Source of the DNA: an uncultured Prevotella sp.
GTDB taxonomy: Bacteria > Bacteroidota > Bacteroidia > Bacteroidales > Bacteroidaceae
Direction: 5' to 3'
Assembly: GCA_900314365.1 (NCBI GenBank)
Contig: OMVH01000281.1
Coordinates: forward strand, 1-15,631
Length of the DNA: 15,631 nt
The position numbers were made by a program, and so were the translations under genes. Shown in pieces: positions 1 through 7,039 of the stretch (within the stretch, counting starts at the first letter, position 1; the number at the start of each line of letters is the position of its first letter). A model generated the notes under the pieces. That model saw only the letters and a list, made by a program, of their open reading frames with translations. It did not search any database and was not told the DNA's origin.

Positions 1-432
1 AATATTGTAAAGTTCTTTCGGAGGGTAACAACTTCTCTCAAGCACTCCGAATAAGGGCTGTGACAGGACATCTTTATGGGAGAAGCGAAACAGAGACTGT
101 GATTTCAGCCTGCGCTATTATTAGTATATATTCCTGATTCTCTGCCTGTTACACACCATACACTATTCTCATCCTCCGTTCTCCATTTGTGATTAAGCCC
201 ACTTTTATAAGAGAATCAGTTCCCTTGCAGTGGAACACACTTGCAAAAATCAGGAAATAAGAAAAATCGCAGCTTGCAAATCGCGAATGAGAGCTAAACA
301 TTCACTGCCTCCTCAACCAATGCTTGACAATAATTAATTTAGCATATTCAACAGAAGATTTATATAAAAAGCCGATGACTATTCAAGGCTTTTTCGTAAC
401 TTTGCAGTCTACAAACAGTAACAAGTAAGCAA
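1..432. other. Non-coding region upstream of the purH-like gene
   Basis: No gene is recognised here. Frame 3 on the plus strand is open from the window edge to a TGA at 135-137 (about 44 codons), but its translation resembles no family I know. A 7-bp inverted repeat at 17-23/45-51 (arms TTCGGAG and CTCCGAA, 21-nt loop) could be the end of a transcript entering from the left, without a clear T tract. A short inverted repeat, TTCC-N7-TGGAA, lies at 220-235. The last 40 bases carry the promoter listed separately. The rest is AT-rich with repeated short words (TTGCAAA, AATCGC), which may mean a dispersed intergenic repeat. Confidence 0.5.
397..404 (+). promoter_or_regulatory. Bacteroidetes-type -7 promoter element before the purH-like gene
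   Basis: TAACTTTG matches the Bacteroidetes -7 consensus TAnnTTTG exactly. It is followed by CAG and a leader of about 20 nt to the ATG at 433. I do not find a clear -33 TTTG/TTG at the usual 19-21 bp spacing, so only half of the promoter is supported by sequence. It is the obvious start for the purH-like gene and possibly for transcription into the mre cluster. Confidence 0.6.
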
Positions 433-1029
433 ATGTCAGGAACAAAGCAAATAAAGACTGCGCTCATCTCAGTCTACCACAAGGACGGCTTAGAGGCCAT
501 CCTGGCCAAGCTCAACGCCGAGGGCGTGAAACTGCTCTCCACAGGTGGCACCCAGAAGTTCATAGAGTCCAAGGGTTATCCCTGCGAAAAGGTCGAGGAC
601 ATCACCACATATCCCTCCATCCTTGGCGGCCGTGTGAAGACCCTCCACCCAAAGATATTCGGCGGCATACTGGCTCGCCGCGACAACGAGTCGGACCAGG
701 AGCAGATGAAGCAGTACGACATACCCTCCATCGACCTCGTTATCGTAGACCTCTATCCTTTTGAGGAGACCGTGAAAAGCGGCGCTTCGGAGGCTGACAT
801 CATTGAGAAAATCGACATTGGCGGAATCTCTCTCATCCGCGCAGGGGCAAAGAACTTCAACGACGTTGTCATTGTACCCAGCAAAGCCGAATACGGTATG
901 CTGCTCGACATCCTCAACAGCAAGGGCGCTGCCACCGATGTGGAGGACCGTCGGAAGCTGGCCGAGCGCGCCTTCGGCGTGAGCAGCCACTACGACACGG
1001 CCATTCACGCATGGTTTGCCTCCCTTTAA
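433..1029 (+). CDS. purH: Stand-alone IMP cyclohydrolase (N-terminal domain of PurH only)
   Basis: This 198-residue protein is the MGS-like IMP cyclohydrolase domain, which closes FAICAR to IMP in the last step of purine synthesis in the cytoplasm. Family landmarks are the RVKTLHPKIFGG segment (residues 67-78, with K69 and T70), the DLYPF segment (106-110, Y108), and EKIDIGGISLIRAGAKN (125-141, D128 and K140). These correspond to the conserved nucleotide-binding residues of bifunctional PurH/ATIC. Bifunctional PurH is about 510-590 residues. This protein stops at the end of the cyclohydrolase domain (about residue 198), and the 81 bases before mreB cannot hold the AICAR transformylase half. 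The end is clean (TAA, no frameshifted continuation seen), which favours a true single-domain enzyme over a fragment. The transformylase must then be encoded elsewhere; that is inference. The ATG at 433 fits the family N-terminus and the promoter just upstream. Confidence 0.9.
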   Translation: MSGTKQIKTALISVYHKDGLEAILAKLNAEGVKLLSTGGTQKFIESKGYPCEKVEDITTYPSILGGRVKTLHPKIFGGILARRDNESDQEQMKQYDIPSIDLVIVDLYPFEETVKSGASEADIIEKIDIGGISLIRAGAKNFNDVVIVPSKAEYGMLLDILNSKGAATDVEDRRKLAERAFGVSSHYDTAIHAWFASL

Positions 1030-1045
1030 CAGGCAGCATCACAAC

Positions 1046-1064
1046 ACCGCCTGAGAGAGGCGGT
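1046..1064 (+). terminator. Stem-loop between the purH-like gene and mreB
   Basis: A perfect 7-bp stem (ACCGCCT at 1046-1052 with AGGCGGT at 1058-1064) closes a 5-nt GAGAG loop 16 bases after the purH-like stop codon. No T tract follows directly; the next T-rich stretch starts near 1078. It may be a weak terminator, an RNA-processing site or a 3'-end stabiliser that uncouples the purine gene from mreB. Confidence 0.45.
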
Positions 1065-1073
1065 ACCAAGCAC

Positions 1074-1098
1074 TACATTTATTTATTATAGCTATAAT
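1074..1098 (+). promoter_or_regulatory. Possible mreB promoter and palindrome
   Basis: TACATTTA at 1074-1081 differs from the Bacteroidetes -7 box TAnnTTTG in its last base. It lies 29 bases before the mreB ATG, just after the stem-loop. A perfect 14-bp palindrome, ATTATAGCTATAAT, follows at 1085-1098 and could be an operator, although AT-rich palindromes also occur by chance. No -33 element is clear. Promoter activity is an inference. Confidence 0.3.
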
Positions 1099-1110
1099 TA
1101 AGTAAGACAA

Positions 1111-2133
1111 ATGGGATTCTTTTCTTTTATTCAGGAAATCGCAATGGACCTGGGTACTGCCAACACTATCATTATCAGTGATGACAAGATAGTTGTTGAC
1201 GAGCCGTCCGTGGTGGCTCTTGACCGCCGCACTGACAAGATGATTGCAGTAGGCGAGAAAGCCAAGATGATGTATGAGAAGACTCACGACAACATCCGCA
1301 CCATCAGGCCGCTTCGCGATGGCGTGATAGCCGACTTCACAGCCTGCGAGCAGATGATGCGCGGACTTATCAAGATGGTACACACGGGCAGCCGCCTCTT
1401 CTCGCCTTCGCTGCGAATGGTCATCGGCGTGCCCTCCGGCTCTACGGAAGTGGAGCTCCGTGCCGTACGCGACAGCGCTGAGCATGCCGACGGCCGCGAT
1501 GTCTACCTCATTTTCGAGCCTATGGCAGCAGCCATCGGTATCGGCATCGACGTTGAGGCACCGGAAGGCAACATGATTGTCGACATCGGCGGTGGAAGCA
1601 CCGAGATTGCCGTCATCTCACTCGGTGGCATCGTCAGCAACAACTCCATCCGTATCGCCGGTGACGACCTGACCGCCGACATACAGGAATACATGAGCCG
1701 CCAGCATAATGTCAAGGTGAGCGAGCGCATGGCTGAGCGTATCAAGATTCACGTGGGTTCTGCACTGACCGACCTTGGCGACGAGGCTCCCGACGACTAC
1801 GTGGTTCACGGCCCCAACCGCATCACGGCACTGCCGATGGAAGTGCCCGTGTGCTATCAGGAAATTGCCCACTGCCTCGACAAGACCGTGGCCAAGATAG
1901 AGAACGCCGTGCTGAGTGCCCTTGAGAACACTCCGCCCGAGCTCTATGCCGACATCGTGAAGAACGGTATCTACCTCAGCGGTGGCGGTGCGCTGTTGCG
2001 TGGACTGGACAAGAGACTGACCGACAAAATCAATATTCCGTTCCACATTGCCGACGACCCGCTCCACAGCGTGGCCAAAGGCGCAGGCATAGCCCTGAAG
2101 AACGTAGACCGCTTCTCGTTCCTCATGAGGTAA
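1111..2133 (+). CDS. mreB: Rod shape-determining protein MreB (bacterial actin)
   Basis: This 340-residue protein has the usual MreB length. It is the cytoplasmic actin-like ATPase that forms membrane-bound filaments and organises the lateral-wall elongasome. The actin-fold motifs are in order: phosphate-1 DLGTANT at 13-19, FEPMAAAIG with the catalytic-type Glu at 136, phosphate-2 DIGGGSTE at 158-165, and the adenosine loop GGGALLRG at 291-298. The hydrophobic start GFFSFIQEI (2-10) suits the amphipathic membrane-binding helix of Gram-negative MreB. It is the first gene of the mreBCD-mrdA-rodA cluster. The 93-nt gap to mreC holds an unusual leader (listed separately), so mreC may be translated at a rate separate from MreB. 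Confidence 0.98.
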   Translation: MGFFSFIQEIAMDLGTANTIIISDDKIVVDEPSVVALDRRTDKMIAVGEKAKMMYEKTHDNIRTIRPLRDGVIADFTACEQMMRGLIKMVHTGSRLFSPSLRMVIGVPSGSTEVELRAVRDSAEHADGRDVYLIFEPMAAAIGIGIDVEAPEGNMIVDIGGGSTEIAVISLGGIVSNNSIRIAGDDLTADIQEYMSRQHNVKVSERMAERIKIHVGSALTDLGDEAPDDYVVHGPNRITALPMEVPVCYQEIAHCLDKTVAKIENAVLSALENTPPELYADIVKNGIYLSGGGALLRGLDKRLTDKINIPFHIADDPLHSVAKGAGIALKNVDRFSFLMR

Positions 2134-2179
2134 GCACCTCGCGAAACGGCCTCTGCCCCTCACCCTAAACGGCGCAGGG

Positions 2180-2230
2180 ATGCAGGGCTGCCTCCTTGCA
2201 TAAAGTAAGGAGGACGTAATGCAATTATGA
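2180..2230 (+). promoter_or_regulatory. mreC leader: sequestered Shine-Dalgarno, competing hairpins and ATGA-overlapping mini-ORF
   Basis: AAGGAGG at 2207-2213 is a near-perfect Shine-Dalgarno and pairs with CCTCCTT at 2191-2197 (7 bp, 9-nt loop), which would hide it. An alternative 8-bp stem (2180-2187 with 2194-2201, one G-U pair, 6-nt loop) shares bases 2194-2197 and would free it. The Shine-Dalgarno is 5 nt from ATG 2219, which reads ATG CAA TTA TGA and ends across the mreC ATG at 2227 (ATGA). It is 13 nt from mreC's own ATG, which is too far for good initiation. A second short frame, ATG 2180 to TAA 2201-2203 (MQGCLLA), runs through the anti-Shine-Dalgarno arm. The layout fits translational control of mreC by reinitiation; this is inferred from pairing alone. 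Confidence 0.45.
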
Positions 2231-3090
2231 GAAATCTACTGGAATTTCTGGCTAAGTACAACCACTGGTTCGTCTTCATACTGCTTGAAGTCATCAGTTT
2301 CGTTCTGCTTTTCCAGTACAACAGCTACCAGGGGAGCGTATGGTTCTCCTCTGCTAATGTCGTGGCGGGAAAGTTCTATGAATGGGATGCCGCAGTGGAA
2401 CAGTTCTTCTCGCTCACTCAGGTGAACCGTGAGCTGACGCAGCGCAACGCCTGGCTCGAGCACGAAGTGGCCGTCATGCAGGACAAGATAGGCGAGCTGA
2501 CGGGCGACACCACGTGGCTCGAGCGCCAGCAGATGGAGATGCTCGAAGCCTACAAGGTGATTCCCGCCAAAGTCATCAGCAACTCACTCGACAAACCCGA
2601 CAACTTCATCACCATCGACAAGGGCTCTACCGACGGTGTGAGAAAGGACATGGGAGTGGCCAGCGGTAATGGTGTGGTGGGTATCGTATATCTGGTGTCA
2701 AGCCACTATTCGGTCGTCATACCCGTACTCAACTCGCAGTCACACATCAGCTGCAAGATTCAGAAGCGGGGCTACTTCGGCTATCTGCACTGGACAGGAG
2801 GTGCCGTGGACGAGGCCTATTTGGAGGATATCCCCAGACACGCTCACTTCTATCTCGGCGATGAGGTTGTGACGAGCGGGTACTCCTCACTCTTCCCTGC
2901 CGGTATCAGGGTTGGAAAAGTACTGCATGTCTACAACTCTGCCGACGGCCTCTCCTATCGGCTAAAGGTAAAGTTGTCGACCGACTTCGCCAACCTTCGC
3001 GACGTCAATGTCATCGACAACTCACAGATGGAGGAACGCTTAGAGATAATGAGAGCCGCTCAGGACTCCATTAAGACAAAAGATAATTAA
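2227..3090 (+). CDS. mreC: Rod shape-determining protein MreC
   Basis: This 287-residue protein has MreC architecture: a short cytoplasmic N-terminus, one membrane segment at about 14-30, a coiled coil at about 63-103 rich in E, Q, R and L, then the periplasmic beta-barrel domain at about 112-265. That domain includes DKGSTDGVRKDMGV (131-144) and VVTSGYSSLFPAGIRVGKV (214-232). MreC is the periplasmic scaffold that binds and activates PBP2 and links MreB to wall synthesis. The ATG at 2227 places the membrane segment correctly. The upstream ATG at 2219 is in another frame and ends after three codons, overlapping this start. mreD follows after 19 nt, consistent with one transcript. Confidence 0.96.
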   Translation: MRNLLEFLAKYNHWFVFILLEVISFVLLFQYNSYQGSVWFSSANVVAGKFYEWDAAVEQFFSLTQVNRELTQRNAWLEHEVAVMQDKIGELTGDTTWLERQQMEMLEAYKVIPAKVISNSLDKPDNFITIDKGSTDGVRKDMGVASGNGVVGIVYLVSSHYSVVIPVLNSQSHISCKIQKRGYFGYLHWTGGAVDEAYLEDIPRHAHFYLGDEVVTSGYSSLFPAGIRVGKVLHVYNSADGLSYRLKVKLSTDFANLRDVNVIDNSQMEERLEIMRAAQDSIKTKDN

Positions 3091-3109
3091 CAAGGCAACG
3101 CTATAGCTC

Positions 3110-3610
3110 ATGAACAGGAATTCGTTGATGAAGTTCTTATTGTTCTTCGTGCTCCTGCTGGTACAGGTGCTGGTGCTCAACCACATCCACCTCTTCGACT
3201 GTGCCACGCCGCTGCTCTACGTCTACCTCGTGCTTTTGTTCCGCCGCAACTATCCCCGCTGGGGTATCTTGCTGTGGTCGTTCGCCCTGGGTCTCAGCAT
3301 CGACGTCTTCTCCAACACTCCCGGGTTGACAGCCGCCTCGATGACGTTACTCGGGCTCATACAGCCCTACCTCTTTTATCTTTTCATTCCCCGCGACAGC
3401 CCCGACGACTTGGAGCCCTCAATGAAATCGCTCGGTGTAGCTCGATTCTCCTACTACACCCTCCTCGCTGTCAGCATCTATTGCCTCGTGTTCTTCACTA
3501 TCGAGAACTTCAACTTCTTCAACTGGCAGCAGTGGCTATCGTGCATTGTCGGCAGCACTGCACTCACGGCCGTACTCATCCTGGTTATTGAGAATTTAAG
3601 GGCAAGATAG
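3110..3610 (+). CDS. mreD: Rod shape-determining protein MreD
   Basis: This 166-residue, very hydrophobic inner-membrane protein has about five to six predicted membrane segments, including residues about 8-25, 33-45, 52-67, 75-93 and 113-128, plus a C-terminal segment at about 140-162. MreD sequences diverge strongly, so the call rests on length, topology, the FALGLSIDVFS-type segment typical of MreD, and the fixed position between mreC and mrdA. It is an integral partner of MreC in the elongasome. A second ATG lies six codons in (3128); the first is kept because it leaves only a 19-nt gap after mreC. The stop codon is 2 nt before the GTG of the next gene, implying translational coupling. 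Confidence 0.93.
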   Translation: MNRNSLMKFLLFFVLLLVQVLVLNHIHLFDCATPLLYVYLVLLFRRNYPRWGILLWSFALGLSIDVFSNTPGLTAASMTLLGLIQPYLFYLFIPRDSPDDLEPSMKSLGVARFSYYTLLAVSIYCLVFFTIENFNFFNWQQWLSCIVGSTALTAVLILVIENLRAR

Positions 3611-3612
3611 GC

Positions 3613-5463
3613 GTGAAAGACTTCAATCTCGAAAACCGCAAGTTCATTATCGGCGGAGTGGCGATATTTGTCGTCACAGTTTATATCCTGCGTCTCTTCA
3701 CTCTTCAGCTGCTTAGCGACGACTATAAGAAGAACGCAGACAGCAACGCCTTCCTCAAAAAGATTGAGTATCCCTCGAGAGGAGCCATTTCCGACCGGAC
3801 GGGCAAACTGCTGGTCTACAATCAGCCTGCCTACGACATCATGGTGGTGATGAACGAGGAGAGCGGTCATCTCGATACGATGGAGTTCTGCAATGCGCTT
3901 GGCATCACGAAGGAATACTTCATCAAGCGCATGAACGACATCAAGGACTACAGCAAGAATCCCGGCTACTCGCGTTTCACACAACAGCTCTTCATGACAC
4001 AGCTCTCCGATAAGGAGTTCAGCGTCTTCCAAGAGAAGATGTTCCGCTTCCCGGGTTTCTATGTGCAAAAGCGCAGCATCAGACAGTATCAATATCCCTA
4101 CGCGGCTCATGTACTCGGCGATGTGGGCGAAGTGTCGGAAAGCGATATCGAAGACGACGACTACTATCAGCCAGGCGACTACATAGGGAAGCTCGGCGTT
4201 GAAAAGTCGTACGAGAAACAACTGCGCGGCGAAAAGGGCGTGCAGATACTCCTGCGCGACGCCCACGGACGCATACAGGGCAGCTATCAGGACGGCAAGT
4301 TCGACACGAAGCCAGTACCGGGGAAGGATCTCACACTGAGCATAGATATTCGCCTGCAAGCCTTGGCCGAACGAATGCTCGAAGGCAAGATTGGCAGTAT
4401 CGTAGGCATAGAACCGTCAACAGGCGAAGTGCTCTGCATGGCCTCTTCGCCTTCCTACGACCCGCGCCTCATGGTGGGACGTCAGCGAGGAAAGAACCAT
4501 ATCCGTCTGACACGCAATGTGTGGAAACCCCTCCTGAACAGAAGCATCATGGGACAGTACCCGCCCGGCAGTACCTTCAAGACCACGCAGGCACTGACCT
4601 TCCTCAGCGAGGGCATCATCACGCCGCACACCATGTTCCCCTGCCATCACGGCTTCACCTACCGTGGTCTTCACGTGGGCTGCCACGGACATGCCTCCCC
4701 TCTGAATGTCGTAGAGGCTCTCTCCACATCCTGCAATGGCTTCTTCTGCTGGGGACTCTACTACATGATGGGCAACCGCCGCAAGTATCCCCATGTGCAA
4801 GTGGCTATGAACACGTGGCGCGACTATATGGTGAGCATGGGCATGGGCTATAAGCTCGGCATCGACCTCCCTGGAGAGAAGCGCGGACTCATACCGAACG
4901 CAGAATTCTACGACAAGGCTTACCACGGGTCGTGGAACGGACTGACCGTTATCAGTATCGCTATCGGGCAGGGCGAGGTGAACATGACTCCGCTGCAGAT
5001 AGCCAACCTCTGCGCTACCATAGCCAACCGCGGCTACTACTACAAGCCCCACGTTGTAAAGAAGGTTCAAGGTGAGCCGCTCGACACAGCCTACACGCAG
5101 CGTCACTACACGAAAGCCAAGCGCAACGCCTATGGGTGGGTAGTGGCCGGTATGCGCTCCTCTGCTATCAAGGGTACATGTAAGATGATGAGCAGGTTGC
5201 CATTCACTGTCTGTGGCAAGACCGGAACGGCTCAGAACCGCGGACAAGACCACTCCGTCTGCATGACCTTCGCACCTATGGAGAATCCGAAGATAGCACT
5301 CGCCGTCTACGTTGAGAACGGAGGGTTCGGAGCCGACTTTGCCGTCCCTATAGCAAAAGTGCTGCTCGAACAATATATCACGGGCAAGCTCTCACCGTCG
5401 GCTGAGAAAGAAGCCACCGCGCTGCAGAAACGACGCATTGGCTACGGCAAGGCAAACAGATAA
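3613..5463 (+). CDS. mrdA: Penicillin-binding protein 2, elongasome transpeptidase
   Basis: This 616-residue class B PBP has an N-terminal membrane anchor at about 11-34, a dimerisation/pedestal region, and a C-terminal transpeptidase. The active-site motifs are STFK with nucleophile S320, S373-C374-N375, and K536-T537-G538 followed by TAQ. It cross-links lateral-wall peptidoglycan with RodA in the periplasm. Translation starts at GTG 3613, 2 nt after the mreD stop; the first in-frame ATGs lie beyond the anchor and would remove it. Between the SxxK and SxN motifs there is a Cys/His-rich patch (C344, H345, H346, C357, H358, H360, C374), reminiscent of the zinc site described in gammaproteobacterial PBP2. 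Zinc binding here is inference. rodA follows after 14 nt. Confidence 0.97.
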   Translation: MKDFNLENRKFIIGGVAIFVVTVYILRLFTLQLLSDDYKKNADSNAFLKKIEYPSRGAISDRTGKLLVYNQPAYDIMVVMNEESGHLDTMEFCNALGITKEYFIKRMNDIKDYSKNPGYSRFTQQLFMTQLSDKEFSVFQEKMFRFPGFYVQKRSIRQYQYPYAAHVLGDVGEVSESDIEDDDYYQPGDYIGKLGVEKSYEKQLRGEKGVQILLRDAHGRIQGSYQDGKFDTKPVPGKDLTLSIDIRLQALAERMLEGKIGSIVGIEPSTGEVLCMASSPSYDPRLMVGRQRGKNHIRLTRNVWKPLLNRSIMGQYPPGSTFKTTQALTFLSEGIITPHTMFPCHHGFTYRGLHVGCHGHASPLNVVEALSTSCNGFFCWGLYYMMGNRRKYPHVQVAMNTWRDYMVSMGMGYKLGIDLPGEKRGLIPNAEFYDKAYHGSWNGLTVISIAIGQGEVNMTPLQIANLCATIANRGYYYKPHVVKKVQGEPLDTAYTQRHYTKAKRNAYGWVVAGMRSSAIKGTCKMMSRLPFTVCGKTGTAQNRGQDHSVCMTFAPMENPKIALAVYVENGGFGADFAVPIAKVLLEQYITGKLSPSAEKEATALQKRRIGYGKANR

Positions 5464-5477
5464 GAGAAAGACGAATC

Positions 5478-6941
5478 ATGGAACCAGACAGACAACCCAG
5501 CATACTGAAGTCCATCGACTGGTGGACTGTGGCCATATATCTGGCACTGCTCATCTTTGGATGGATAAGTGTTTGTGGTGCCAGCTACACCTATGGCGAT
5601 ACCGACATCTTCAGTCTCTCCACCCGTTCGGGCATGCAGATTATCTGGATTGGAACGGCCATCACCATCGGCTTCGTCATCATGATGATCGACGATCGCT
5701 TCTTCGACACCTACGCCTACATCATCTATGCGGCGTTCCTGCTGTTGCTCTTCATAACGATATTCAATCCTCACGAAATCCACGGCTCACGGTCGTGGCT
5801 CGTCCTGGGTCCGCTAAGACTGCAACCGGCAGAGTTTGCAAAGTTCGCCACTGCCCTTGCTGTAGCTAAGCTCATGAGTACCTATGGTTTTAACCTGCAC
5901 AACCGCAAACATTTTGCTGCAGCCTTAGCCGTGGTGCTCACACCGATGCTCTTCATTGTTGCACAACGCGAAACCGGTTCAGCCCTCGTCTATCTCTCGT
6001 TCTTTCTGATGTTCTATCGTGAAGGAATGCCTGGTGGTATCCTTTTCACAGGAGTGGCTATGGTCATCTACTTCGTCGTGGGTATCAAGTTCGAGAACAC
6101 CATGCTGTGGGACTTGCACACGTCAGTGGGAAAGTCTGTAGTACTACTTCTCGTACAACTGTTCACAGCCGGACTGATTTATAACTACTGCCACAACAAA
6201 CGGCAGGCATGGGGCATTGCTGGCTACAGCATCGGCATCACCGCGATATTCATGCTCTTCTCTCAGTTTGTCATTCCCTTCGACGTGGTTTGGGTGCAGC
6301 TCGTTATCTGCGCGGGACTCTTAGCCTACCTTGCCTATGAAGGACTGCGCACACGCTACGCACGCTATTTCTACATATTGGCATTCACTGTTGGCTCTAT
6401 CGCCTTTTTCTATTCGGCCGACTACGTGCTCAACGATGTTCTGGAACCCCACCAACGGGTGAGAATCAATGTGCTGCTCGGACTGGACGAGGACCTTGCA
6501 GGCGCGGGCTACAACGTGCATCAGAGCAAGATTGCTATAGGCTCGGGAGGACTGAAAGGCAAGGGATTTCTCAATGGTACGCAGACGAAACTGAAATTCG
6601 TGCCTGAACAGGACACCGACTTCATCTTCTGTACTGTAGGCGAAGAGGAGGGCTTCCTTGGCTCGGCAGGTGTACTGTTGCTTTTTCTCGCACTCATCCT
6701 GAGGCTTATTCACTTGGCTGAACGACAACCCTTCAAGTTCGGACGCATCTACGGCTACTGTGTGCTAAGCATTTTCCTCTTCCACGTTTTCATTAACGTG
6801 GGAATGGTACTTGGCCTCACTCCGGTCATAGGCATTCCGCTACCCTTCTTCAGCTACGGTGGTTCGTCGCTGTGGGGCTTCACCATTCTCCTCTTTATCT
6901 TCTTGAGAATGGATGCCGGACGCAACCTTGTGAGAAGCTGA
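5478..6941 (+). CDS. rodA: RodA, SEDS-family peptidoglycan glycosyltransferase
   Basis: This polytopic inner-membrane protein polymerises lipid II into glycan strands with PBP2. SEDS hallmarks are SRSWLVLG...LQPAEF (104-120), QRETGSAL (163-170), NVHQSKIAIGSGG (346-358), TDFIF with the catalytic-type Asp at 381, and FSYGGSS (458-464). At 487 residues it is about 115 longer than E. coli RodA (370). The extra sequence lies between about 200 and 315, after the QRETGSAL region and before the QRVRI...GAGYNVHQ segment, and contains three or four hydrophobic stretches that look like additional membrane helices. It is the last gene of the mre-mrdA cluster, and a perfect inverted repeat follows. Confidence 0.97.
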   Translation: MEPDRQPSILKSIDWWTVAIYLALLIFGWISVCGASYTYGDTDIFSLSTRSGMQIIWIGTAITIGFVIMMIDDRFFDTYAYIIYAAFLLLLFITIFNPHEIHGSRSWLVLGPLRLQPAEFAKFATALAVAKLMSTYGFNLHNRKHFAAALAVVLTPMLFIVAQRETGSALVYLSFFLMFYREGMPGGILFTGVAMVIYFVVGIKFENTMLWDLHTSVGKSVVLLLVQLFTAGLIYNYCHNKRQAWGIAGYSIGITAIFMLFSQFVIPFDVVWVQLVICAGLLAYLAYEGLRTRYARYFYILAFTVGSIAFFYSADYVLNDVLEPHQRVRINVLLGLDEDLAGAGYNVHQSKIAIGSGGLKGKGFLNGTQTKLKFVPEQDTDFIFCTVGEEEGFLGSAGVLLLFLALILRLIHLAERQPFKFGRIYGYCVLSIFLFHVFINVGMVLGLTPVIGIPLPFFSYGGSSLWGFTILLFIFLRMDAGRNLVRS

Positions 6942-6974
6942 ATGGCTTCTTCCACCCATTCTTACAATATAACA

Positions 6975-7020
6975 AAGCAGCCATAAAAATGAGCGTCAAT
7001 ACCCATCTTTATGGCTGCTT
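6975..7020. terminator. Bidirectional terminator-like inverted repeat between rodA and gldH
   Basis: AAGCAGCCATAAA (6975-6987) and TTTATGGCTGCTT (7008-7020) form a perfect 13-bp stem with a 20-nt loop, placed exactly between the convergent ends of rodA (6941) and gldH (7040). T-rich sequence follows on the minus strand (TTGTTATATTG) and more weakly on the plus strand. The position argues for shared termination of both operons. The loop is longer than in classical intrinsic terminators. Confidence 0.65.
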
Positions 7021-7039
7021 ACCCTTTGCTGATGTTCAT

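Noticed and set aside
1030..1110. A frameshifted AICAR transformylase remnant after the short purH
   Set aside because: The 81 bases contain a hairpin and AT-rich sequence, with no recognisable piece of the second domain in any frame.
3478..5373. Long open frames on the minus strand (3478-4359 and 4417-5373) opposite mrdA
   Set aside because: They are antisense to a gene with complete PBP2 motifs, their translations match no family, and such open antisense frames are expected from the codon bias of the real gene.
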